Shown here: piece after piece, positions 20,745 to 29,553 of the stretch
Numbering within the stretch: the stretch's first letter is position 1
Layout of the letters: every line of letters begins with the position of its first letter
The notes under the pieces: model-generated
Told to the model about the DNA's origin: nothing
Databases searched by the model: none
What the model saw: only the letters and a program-made list of their open reading frames with translations
Assembly (NCBI GenBank): GCA_001599755.1
Contig: BCHX01000002.1
Span: forward strand, 5,128,330-5,192,329
Length of the DNA stretch: 64,000 nucleotides
Origin: Gliomastix tumulicola
Lineage: Eukaryota > Ascomycota > Sordariomycetes > Hypocreales > Bionectriaceae
Direction: 5' to 3'
Made by a program: the position numbers and the translations under genes

Positions 20745-22742
20745 CATATGTCCTTAGTAATGTTCATCTTTTCTGCATTGTAAATCGTTCTGAGGCGGCC
20801 CACCATGGGCGACAGCAGTGGTGACCGATGCTATGTTGCGCCCTGTCAAATAATGTCAGCAAGTGTGGTGCGGTAATGCTTCCTACCCACCCAAGGAGGG
20901 ATGACTAAAACATGAAGTGTCTACCTTGATCCGTTGGGCACTGCGCCATTCTGTTTACTGTGGTAGGCATGTAAGCGTGAGCTCGCGCCGTGTCGAAGCT
21001 ACACCACGGGGAGAGCATGGCGCGCAACGCACTGTTGTCGGTCGGTTTCTTTCAGGTTTCGTTTACGCCTTCAATGCGAACTTGGCCACCGAGTAGGCCT
21101 CCTATGTCTGCTTCCCGGGCGACCCTGAAGACTTCGCAGGAGACGACCTATAGCTGGTCCGTCATGATGTTGATGGTCCTCTTGGAAGTGGTATGTGTGA
21201 TTGTCTGTCTCCATTATTCTGTCTCCTGAGCGAGCGACACCCTGACGCATGGAAGGGAAGGACCACGATGAGCGAGATTGACATTCAGTGGTATGCTGTG
21301 TGACATGAGTACCATTGGTTGAATTGTATTTACAATCGGGAAAAGAATCCATTAACTCAGCAGGGTTTCCGCCAGAACTCGCCAACAGAAGGCATGGCCT
21401 TAAGGTGTTGGGGTTCAGGTTCAAGTAGCGGCGGCTTATCGACACAGAAGGCACACGCCCGACACAGAATACACACGGCCGCCAACGATCTCTAGCTAGC
21501 TTAGAATCCGGACTCGTTCTGCTTGTTGAAACAAGGAATCATCAAACGGAGAGGTTGCCCATTGCTTCCAAAAGAGGTGCAGCAGGCTCAGCAAGCGTCG
21601 GAATTGACCTCGTTCGACGACGTTTCTTCGGAGAAAGTTACAAGATCTGAAATAGGCGAGTCTCGTCATGTTTGAGGAATGATTGTTTCTGGAACACTGA
21701 TGAAACTCGCTCGCGGTTTGGCCACGTGTTCGCGTGTTCTCGGCGACCTGTTGAATCGCCTCATTGTCTCGCGATAAAGGGGCTTTCAAGGACGGCCACT
21801 GGCTTGATCTACTTAAATCTGCTAACGAGCCATCTGCGACCAGAATTTATTTCTTTGATCTTCAATATAAACAATCCGCTGACAGCTCGCGCATAAGTAA
21901 CGTCTATCTACAGAACTGTCAGAACCCGCGTGCTAGTTCTACCGCCAAATGGCCCGCCGAATGAACTGGCGCGACGCGCATGCCTGCGCTAGACTCGCCA
22001 TCGAGTCGACTACGTACGTCTATCTCGCTCCTGGGTGGAACGTGATAAACGAGAGTGGCAACGTGCAGCTGTGGGCTCGGACGGTTGATAACATGGAGAT
22101 CGGAACCACACTTGGCTTCAGCTTCAGTGGTATCCTGCAGAGCTACGCCTTCACCTTCCTGGGGACTGAGTCTCGCCCTTACGCGGGCCTCGTTTTTAAA
22201 TATGTAGACACTAGCAAGGGCTGCAATAAGGTGGCTAGCAGGTCCGAAGAGACTAGCTGTTAGCGGGTGCATCGGTTCTGCGGTGTTCGGCCCTCACCAG
22301 CGAACATCGACGGCGTTCGTACGTGTATGCTAGATATCTTTGACACCTTATTCGATAGGTATGCTTTCGGCAGATTCGACCGAGGCAGTTCATTAATACG
22401 GATTCATCTTTACACTAGTCTGACTGTTCATCCCTCTACGCGTAGCCTGTGTGCCATCCCTGCTGAGCCCTGGAATTGCTAGGACATCCCACCAGCCTCA
22501 AACTAGCTGCTAACTGCTCTCCGCATCCTCGTCCATCATCCGGCAAAAGTCCAAGGCAGACGTGGTGCTTATCAAGACGGCTATCCACCTCGGGCACCCC
22601 TCGTCCAATAACGGCTATGCCCAGGCCGGTCATGTGTCATCGGGGGCGTAGGAGGTGGTTACTGTGGGTCGATGTCGTCGATGGACGCCTCTGATTGGCC
22701 AGTCTTGACCTCATCCCTCCGACTCTGGCTGCCTCTCACACG

Positions 22743-22750
22743 TATAAAAG
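22743..22750 (+). promoter_or_regulatory. TATA box of the rvt-like gene
   Basis: TATAAAAG lies ~207 bp upstream of the ATG, followed by a long CT-rich run that is typical of well-expressed fungal promoters. Confidence 0.7.
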
Positions 22751-22897
22751 GAGGGGGTTCCCCCTTTCCCGGACTCTCCTCCTCCTTCTTCCTCTTCCTT
22801 CTTCTTCTTCTCCTCGTCCTACCATCCGCCAACCATCACCTCGCGTTTGAAACTCCACTTTTCATCAGCAACTGACCAAGTTATATCGACTTGCTCC

Positions 22898-22940
22898 CAC
22901 TTACACCAACTTACATCAACCTACACCCACTTACACCATC
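22898..22940 (+). repeat. 10-bp imperfect tandem repeat in the 5' leader
   Basis: Four consecutive units, CTTACACCAA, CTTACATCAA, CCTACACCCA and CTTACACCAT, directly precede the start codon of the rvt-like gene. They fall in the probable 5' UTR. Confidence 0.75.
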
Positions 22941-22949
22941 ATCACCACC

Positions 22950-25892
22950 ATGGCCTCCTCCGGTAGCGTCTTCTCCGACACCCTCCAGGAGATCACCACC
23001 ACCAAGCTCGAGGAGCTCTCCAAGCGCCGGTCCGCCTTCGAGGAAGCTAAGTCGGCCCTCCTCGTCGCCGTGCAGCTCGAGCAGGACCCCGTCCAGCGTC
23101 TCATCGTCCTCGCCAACGGCGTCAAGACCTCCCTCGCTATCAAGGCCGACAGAAATGGCAAGGTCCTCGCCGGCAAGACGGCGCACCCCCAGCTCGAGGA
23201 CGAGCTCAGGAACCTCGACCGCTTCCTCGACCAGGCGAGGTGTGACCCTGGTGTGTCGCCTCGCATGATTGAAGGGTGGGATACGTCCCTGCGTCGCCAT
23301 CTGGACGCGCAGTCGCTCAAGTTCAAGTACGCTTCTCTCTATGGTGAGCTTGTGACCGAGTGGCTGTCGGCGGGCAAGGACAGGGACGACGGAGATGGCG
23401 ACGACGTTGAGATGAGCGAGGCGTTTGAAGTCGTCGGCAACGCCGCCAAGATGGAGGCCAAGATGGCCTGGGAGAAGATGGCCTTCCACCCGGCTGCCGT
23501 CGACGAGGCCGCACTGCGGAAGTATCTCGACCACCTCTTCGGCAGCGGCAGCGCCGAGAAGAAGCACGTCTGGGCCGCTTTGACCAGCCTCCGCCGAGGC
23601 GTCTCCAGCTTCGGACGAGACCTCTTCAACCCCAACCAGTTCAACACCGTCTCGCTCAAATGGGTCATCCAGGGCCTGCTGTCCTCCGACCAGCTCACCA
23701 ACGAGAAGAGGGAGGTCCTCAAGGACTTTGCGCAGAACGACATCATTCTCAACGAGATCGCCGACGTCCTGAACATGCGTCTCGCGGCGCTGAGCACCTG
23801 GTCGTGGAACGGGGAGTCGCCCGTCCCCGTGGAGATGAGACGCAAGATCAGCGGCATCTACGACGTCCAGATGAGCGAGCACCTGCTCCAGTCCATGTTT
23901 GTCCAGTTCATCGGCGTCAAGTGGAGCGTCTTCTTCAAGGAGCAGTTCACCGACTTCCGCAAGGCCGAGGGCGCGTGGACGCCGATGCGCAAGGAGATCC
24001 CGCGGATCGACAAGCTGCGCCTGGGCTACTATCTCGGCCCGCTGGAGCGCCACTCGTGTCTCGAGAGGGTCCGCAAGGCCACCTACACGACGAAGTACTT
24101 TGCCACGCATCTCCTCAACGCCGAGGACGAGGGGCTGAGGAAGGACGACGGCGAGGAGGAGGTCAACTACGTGCAGTCCTCATCCTCCGTGGCGCCGCGT
24201 AAACGGCTCGCGTCCAAGGCGGCTCGCAAGTCCGCGCCGTCGACGGGCCAGGTCGGCGCCAAGCGCTTCCGAAAACTGCCCCGCGACTCCGACTACGAGT
24301 CGAGCGCGGACGAGAGCGAGGGCGGCGCGGAGAACCTGTCCGAGAAGGAGCGGGAGGAGGCGCGCAACCCGATCCGCCTCAAGCAGAGGCTCCTGCACAT
24401 GCTGTCCACGGAGATCATCCTCAACACGCGTCTGTACGGCGAGATGACGGCCTTCCACACCGTGTTTGACAACTGGGACGCGGCGCTGCCCCACGGGACG
24501 GTGCTGGAGGTCCTCCGCTTCTTTGGCGTGTCGGCGGAGTGGTGCGGCTTCTTCAGGAGGTTCCTGGAGGCGCCGCTCAGGTTTGTGGATGAGGACGGGG
24601 ACGACCAGGTGCGGCCGCGTCTGGGCGGGACGCCGCCGTCGCTTGTGCTCAGTGATGTCTTTGCCGAGACGACACTGTTCTGTCTCGATGTTGCCGTCAC
24701 GCAGGCGACGGACGGCGAACCCCTGTGGCGGATCCGTGACGACGTCTGGTTCTGGTCGAGAGACCACGGCAAGGCAGTGAGAGCCTGGGACGCCATCGAC
24801 GAGTTCGCGTCGGTCACCGGGACGGACATCAATCCTGGAAAGACCGGCACTGTGCGAGTCTCCCGTGACGCTACTGAGGAGCTGCCAATCGACGAGAGCC
24901 TCCCAGACGGCGACATCCGCTGGGGCTTCCTTCGCCTCTCTCCGGTGACGGGACGCTTTGAGATCGACCAGGAGATGGTGGACACGCAGATCGAAGAGCT
25001 ACGCCGGCAGCTCGGCGGCAAGCACAGCCGCAGCGTCCTCGGCTTCATCCAGGCGTGGAACACATTCGCCGCGACCTTCTTCAACACCAACTTTGGCAAG
25101 GCGGCCGACTGCTTCGGCAGGGCGCACGTGGACAACATGCTCGCCACGCACAAGCGGATCCAAAAGGAAGTCTTTGCGTCCTTCCACAAAGACGGCAGCG
25201 TGTCCAGCGTGGCCGAGCACGTCAAGAAGGAGCTGGGCCGTCGTTTCGGCGTCACGGACATCCCCGACGGGTACCTCTACTTCCCCCTCGAGCTGGGCGG
25301 CCTCGATCTCCAGTCGCCGTTCGTGTCGCTCCTCCAGATCAGGGACGAGGTCCTCGAGTCTCCGAATCTGCTGCTGGACAACCTCGAGGGCGAGGAGCGT
25401 CTTGCCTGGGAGCGCGCCCGCAACGCGTTTCTCACGGGACAGACCGCGCCCGAGCGGTACGCCCTCGACCACCCGGACTGGCAGCCCGAGTCGCCCCAGG
25501 ACCGGGAGAAGTTCATGTCCTTTGCCGAGTACGTCCGACACCGGGAGTGCTTCTACTTCGCCGACAGCGCGGGCCAGAACGGCCGGTACCCGCTGTTCAC
25601 GCTGCCGCACAGCGTCTGGAAGCGGCTGATGCGGCGGCCCAAGGAGAACAGCGTCGAGCGGGAGGACGGCGCGGTGTCGCTGGCCCTGGACCGGCTGAAG
25701 GGCGGGAGGGGCGGCAGTCTGAAGGGGGGCATCACGGGGTACTGGGAGCATATGGAGCCGTACTGGCGCTGGGTGGCGATGGCGTACGGGCCTGAGGTGG
25801 TGGAGAGGTTTGGCGATCTGAATATCGTTGATGCCGGGCTGCTGCCGATGGGGATGGTCTCTTTGTTCAGGGAGAAGAGGGTCAAGTGGTAG
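22950..25892 (+). CDS. rvt: Reverse-transcriptase-related cellular protein (rvt type)
   Basis: The intronless 980-residue protein starts with a coiled-coil-like helix (residues ~10-50). A palm-like core follows: motif A around FDNWD (D507 or D510), a G-T-P-P-S-L-V-L-S motif B at 560-568, the catalytic pair R596-D597-D598 (motif C), and INPGKTG at 627-633 (motif D/E region). Between the early RT motifs and motif A lies a basic-then-acidic low-complexity loop (~405-470), matching the large 2a-type insertion described for rvt genes. No integrase, RNase H, gag or endonuclease domain and no terminal repeats flank it. Rvt genes are known as single-copy, domesticated RT relatives in filamentous ascomycetes and some bacteria; the Neurospora copy responds to translation inhibitors. 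The family call is by motif and architecture. Confidence 0.75.
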   Translation: MASSGSVFSDTLQEITTTKLEELSKRRSAFEEAKSALLVAVQLEQDPVQRLIVLANGVKTSLAIKADRNGKVLAGKTAHPQLEDELRNLDRFLDQARCDPGVSPRMIEGWDTSLRRHLDAQSLKFKYASLYGELVTEWLSAGKDRDDGDGDDVEMSEAFEVVGNAAKMEAKMAWEKMAFHPAAVDEAALRKYLDHLFGSGSAEKKHVWAALTSLRRGVSSFGRDLFNPNQFNTVSLKWVIQGLLSSDQLTNEKREVLKDFAQNDIILNEIADVLNMRLAALSTWSWNGESPVPVEMRRKISGIYDVQMSEHLLQSMFVQFIGVKWSVFFKEQFTDFRKAEGAWTPMRKEIPRIDKLRLGYYLGPLERHSCLERVRKATYTTKYFATHLLNAEDEGLRKDDGEEEVNYVQSSSSVAPRKRLASKAARKSAPSTGQVGAKRFRKLPRDSDYESSADESEGGAENLSEKEREEARNPIRLKQRLLHMLSTEIILNTRLYGEMTAFHTVFDNWDAALPHGTVLEVLRFFGVSAEWCGFFRRFLEAPLRFVDEDGDDQVRPRLGGTPPSLVLSDVFAETTLFCLDVAVTQATDGEPLWRIRDDVWFWSRDHGKAVRAWDAIDEFASVTGTDINPGKTGTVRVSRDATEELPIDESLPDGDIRWGFLRLSPVTGRFEIDQEMVDTQIEELRRQLGGKHSRSVLGFIQAWNTFAATFFNTNFGKAADCFGRAHVDNMLATHKRIQKEVFASFHKDGSVSSVAEHVKKELGRRFGVTDIPDGYLYFPLELGGLDLQSPFVSLLQIRDEVLESPNLLLDNLEGEERLAWERARNAFLTGQTAPERYALDHPDWQPESPQDREKFMSFAEYVRHRECFYFADSAGQNGRYPLFTLPHSVWKRLMRRPKENSVEREDGAVSLALDRLKGGRGGSLKGGITGYWEHMEPYWRWVAMAYGPEVVERFGDLNIVDAGLLPMGMVSLFREKRVKW

Positions 25893-25991
25893 TCGGTCTA
25901 TGGTCTCGCTAGTTGGGATATGCAAACTATGATGTCGCTAAGTTAGGATATGCAAACGCCTGATGAAACTACGCTCCTTAAACCCCCCCCG

Positions 25992-27720
25992 CTAATGCCC
26001 CCTGAACTTCTTCTCAAAGATCCGGAAGGGCACGTACAGGAGCCCAGTAACCACAATCGCCATCTCGAACCCGATATCCCCCGAGTGCTTCGCAATCGGC
26101 CCCGTATACCACGTCTTGGCCGTCCCCGGAATCACGAGCCCAAGACTACAGAACGACGCCACCAGCGCCGCGATGCCCGTCGGCAGCAGCTTGTGCGTGT
26201 CCCAGTGGTCCACGTTGTACGCACTCATCTCCCCGCGGCGAATCACGAGGTGCTCCAGCGCAATCACCGTGATGAAGCACGACGACCAGAACCCGATGAT
26301 GCCGACAAAGTTGAACAGCGACGGCAGGAACTCGGCCGCGACGCGGATGGCCACGGGGATGATGACGGCCGTGATGGCGAGCGGGTACACGACGCGCGGG
26401 AGGCGCAGACGCAACAGGTTGAAGAGGGCCTGCCAGTTGAGCGCGAGGCCGTACATGGACCCCGCGGCGTTGGGGATGTTGCTCAGCGCGAGCAGGACGA
26501 GGAGGAACTTGCCGAAGCCGCCGGCGGGCCGGAGCATGGCGCCGACGACGCCGCCGACGTCGTAGGAGGAGTAGGCGTCGCTCCAGGCGGGCACGGTCGG
26601 GAGGGTTGTGCCGATGGCGGCGCCGAGGACCATGAGGGGGATGGCGCTGACGGTGAGGCCGATGTAGGAGGGGTAGAGGATGGCGGAGCTAGGGGGTGAG
26701 TGTCAGTGTCTGAAGGAAGTATCTGTGTCTGTGTCTGTGTCGTGTCCGTGAGAGTGAGATGGGTGAGGGAGACTCACTTTGGCAGGTCGCGGTCAAAGTA
26801 CGTCGTAAAGTCACTGGCGATGGTCGCCCACGGGAGGAAGAAACCCGCAACGACCGCCCCCAGCCCGAGCACGCCCTCTCTCGTCGCCGGGGGAAAGGTC
26901 GTCTGGTTGACGAGCTCGTGGCCGCTGCAGCCCGTCGCGACGACGATGCCCACGAGCATCGGCGCCCAGGCGTACATGTCGAACCAGTGGATGACGCGGG
27001 CGCCGCAGAAGGTGATGAAGAGGTTGATGAGGGCGATGATGACGATGCCGACGTTGACCGAGATGTGGCCCGGGTTGACGGCGGCGAGGGCCTGGCCGCC
27101 GAGGACGGAGCCGAGGATGACGTAGCCGGCGAGGGTGGCCATGTTGAGGCAGAGGGGGACGGCGACGCCGTAGACGCTGGGGGGGTGTTAGTGACTGAAG
27201 AGGTTGTACGGAGAGGGAGAGAGGGTGAAGTACCCAAAGGAGTATCGGGCAAGGACCATCTGTCGGAGGCCCAGCTTGGTGCCGAACAGAGACAGACCCG
27301 GTGCAGCGAGGGCCGTGAAGAAGCCGAAGAAGATGAAGACGAGCGACGAGTCGAGCAGGCCGAGGTTGAAGCCCAGGGGCCCGACCATGCCCGTTGATAC
27401 GCTGGGGATGTTAGTGGACAGTGACAGTGCGATACTAGACAGAAGGCCACTCACGACAGCAGATTGAAGTTCATCGAGAACCACAGAGTGAACAGCTTCA
27501 GGTACCGTCTGTCGGTCTGGCGCTCGGCCGGCACGGGCTCGTTACCCTGCTCCTCGACGGCGAGCCACTTGACGAGCGTCGGCCAGTGTCTGACGGCCGG
27601 GCTCGCCTTGAGCTTCTCGAGCCAATCGCCATTTGTCTTCTGGCCCGTCTCGCCGGCGGGAGTCGTCTCTGAGACGCCCGTCTTCGGGTCTTCGAGGGTC
27701 AGTGCGTTGAGCTGCGACAT
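25992..27720 (-). CDS. Purine-cytosine permease-like transporter (NCS1 family, Fcy2 type)
   Basis: Four exons (27720-27455, 27401-27234, 27176-26778, 26688-25992; introns 53, 57 and 89 bp, all phase-consistent) give 509 residues, the normal family length. Motifs include FSMNFNLLSVSTGMVGPLGF in helix 1, FGFFTALAAPGLSLFGTKLG, and RYSFGVYGVAVPLCLNM across an intron. Later come FFLPWATIASDFTTYFDRDLP, LGAAIGTTLPTVPAWSDAY, IIGFWSSCFITVIALEHLVIRRG and a C-terminal FEKKFRGH. NCS1 proteins import purines, cytosine or related bases by proton symport at the plasma membrane. It shares a 408-bp divergent promoter with an amidohydrolase, suggesting coupled uptake and deamination. Confidence 0.93.
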
Positions 27721-28128
27721 GGCGGCAGCGAGGTGAGCGAGGCGAGGCAAATTCACGCGTCAGTCCTCGTATCGGATGACCCGGTATCGGAAGTATCGCC
27801 AACGGTCCGCGTCGTAAGCGAGCGCAAATTCACACAGCAAAAATCAACTCGCGACAGCAGCGAAAGGAAGGAAATAACGGACGCACGCCCAGCGAGGTTC
27901 ATTTGAAATTTCTATACAACGGCGCAGCCTCGACGAATCAAACCCCCGTTCACGATCCACCCCCGCGCATAATCACCTCGATCGTCACATTCGAAAATGC
28001 AACGTCCGCGATAAGTCAATATCTGATAAGCCGATATCAGATCAGCATCAGCACCCAAATAATACCTACACCTACCATCACCGTCAGCCTTTAGGAGTCA
28101 CAACTTCATCACCACCACAACACCCAGC
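27721..28128. promoter_or_regulatory. Bidirectional promoter of permease and amidohydrolase
   Basis: This 408-bp gap lies between two divergent start codons. I see no clear TATA box; the shared region is the natural place for common control. Confidence 0.5.
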
Positions 28129-29457
28129 ATGCTGCTCATCCGCAACGCCACGGTCCTCACGCTGGACGACGAGGACTCGTTCTTCTACCCGGGCACGGTC
28201 ATCATCGACGACGACCGCATCCAAAAGGTCTATGCCGGCGATGCCAAGCCCGAGGACCTCAAGGGCTTCGTCCTGGACGGCGCCGACACGCTCGTCATGC
28301 CGGGCTTCGTCGACCTGCACTTCCACACGTCCGTCGCCAAGGGATTCGGCGACGAGCTGCCGCTCAAGGAGTACCTCGAGGAGGTCTGGTACCCGAGCAT
28401 CCGCGCCCTGAACCCGGAGCGCGCGCACACGGCCGCCCTGCACTCGTACTGCACGGCCCTCAAGTCCGGCACGACGACCGTCAACGACATGTACCGCTTC
28501 GTGCCGTCGCTCGCGGATGCGGCGAGTGAGATCGGCATGCGCGCCGTGCTCAGCAGCGAGGTCGCGCTGCCGGAGCACGGGCTCGACTCGGTGCGGGACA
28601 ACGAGGACGCGCACGCGCAGCACGACGGGCGGGAGGACGGGCTGATCAGGGTGTGGATGGGCCACGAGTGGATGTGCACGTCCAACGTCGAGCTCATGAC
28701 GGACGTCGGCAGGGCCATGAAGCGCCTCGATACCGGGCTGCACATCCACCTGAGCGAGTCGGAGCAGGAGGTCGCCGACACGGTGGCCAGGTACGGCAAG
28801 ACGCCCGTCGAGATCGCCTACGAGACGGGCTGCCTGGGCCCGCGCACCGTCGCCGCGCACTGCGTCCACCTGACGGAGCGCGACATCCAGCTGCTCGCCG
28901 AGACGGGCACGTCGGTCTCCTACGACCCGGGCTCCAACGCGAAGCTCGGCAACGGCATCGCCGACCTGCAGGCGCTGCTCAGGGCGGGCATCAACGTCGG
29001 CATGGGCATCGACGCCTTCGAGTGCGAGAACAGCCCGGACATGTTCGAGCAGATGAAGTTCGGCTCGCTGATCCAGCGCGCGCTGCACAGGGACGCGTCG
29101 CTCGCGAAGCCGCGCGACATCCTGCGCATGGCCACGCGCAACGGCGCCAAAGCACTGGGACTCGACACGGGCGTCATCGCCGCCGGCAAGAAGGCGGACC
29201 TGATCGTCGTGGACCTGAAGAAGAACCAGATGTTCACGCCGCTGCTGCAGGATCCCGCGAAGCGCAAGACGATGCTGGAGAGTCACTTGGTGTTTGGGTG
29301 CAACGGGTCGGCGGTGCGGGACGTGATCACTGATGGGAAGTTTAGGATGATGGGTGGGAAGGTGTCGGGGGTGGACGAGGAGAAGGTTCGGAAGGACATG
29401 GATGCGATGTTTGAGGAGATTGCGGAGGAGATGAAGGACTTGGTGGTGAGGAACTGA
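28129..29457 (+). CDS. Metal-dependent amidohydrolase (guanine/adenosyl-type deaminase family, COG0402)
   Basis: The intronless 442-residue enzyme has the complete cyclic-amidohydrolase signature. This comprises PGFVDLHFHT (metal ligands H64 and H66), LHIHLSES (H207 with catalytic E210), VAAHCVHLTERD (H244/H247) and MGIDAFECENSPDM (D295). Relatives include guanine deaminase, SAH/MTA deaminase and the triazine hydrolases AtzB and TrzN. Substrate choice is not visible. The divergent NCS1 base permease favours a purine, pyrimidine or related heterocycle. There is no signal peptide, so it is cytosolic. The C-terminal extension with alternating Lys/Glu residues forms a helix typical of the family. 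Confidence 0.9.
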   Translation: MLLIRNATVLTLDDEDSFFYPGTVIIDDDRIQKVYAGDAKPEDLKGFVLDGADTLVMPGFVDLHFHTSVAKGFGDELPLKEYLEEVWYPSIRALNPERAHTAALHSYCTALKSGTTTVNDMYRFVPSLADAASEIGMRAVLSSEVALPEHGLDSVRDNEDAHAQHDGREDGLIRVWMGHEWMCTSNVELMTDVGRAMKRLDTGLHIHLSESEQEVADTVARYGKTPVEIAYETGCLGPRTVAAHCVHLTERDIQLLAETGTSVSYDPGSNAKLGNGIADLQALLRAGINVGMGIDAFECENSPDMFEQMKFGSLIQRALHRDASLAKPRDILRMATRNGAKALGLDTGVIAAGKKADLIVVDLKKNQMFTPLLQDPAKRKTMLESHLVFGCNGSAVRDVITDGKFRMMGGKVSGVDEEKVRKDMDAMFEEIAEEMKDLVVRN

Positions 29458-29553
29458 TCGGTTGGCTAGCGAGATGCGTCTCAAGCATTGGATATGGCCT
29501 GCTTGGATCTACCAGGCCGCTTGCTAGCCTGTGGAAATATCTACATGGAGTGT

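Larger units (their letters stand above)
20745..22949. other. Intergenic region upstream of the rvt-like gene
   Basis: The right end of this 2.2-kb gap holds the promoter of the gene at 22950: a TATA box, a C/T-rich run (about 22,780-22,815) and a repeated leader. A 104-codon open frame at 21949-22263 ends in TSKGCNKVASRSEETSC but matches nothing I know; I do not call it a gene. The rest looks non-coding. Confidence 0.5.

Noticed and set aside
21949..22263. 104-codon open frame with a fair start context
   Set aside because: No homology, motif or signal peptide is seen, and it stands alone in a gap; this is within chance for this composition.
22911..24110. 399-codon open frame antisense to the rvt-like gene
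   Set aside because: It is a shadow of strong GC3 codon bias in the sense gene. Its translation is Val/Leu/Gly/Asp-rich with no motif.
28084..29484. 466-codon open frame antisense to the amidohydrolase
   Set aside because: It mirrors the sense gene almost exactly. The sense strand carries all catalytic motifs, while this frame is Arg/Val/Leu low-complexity.
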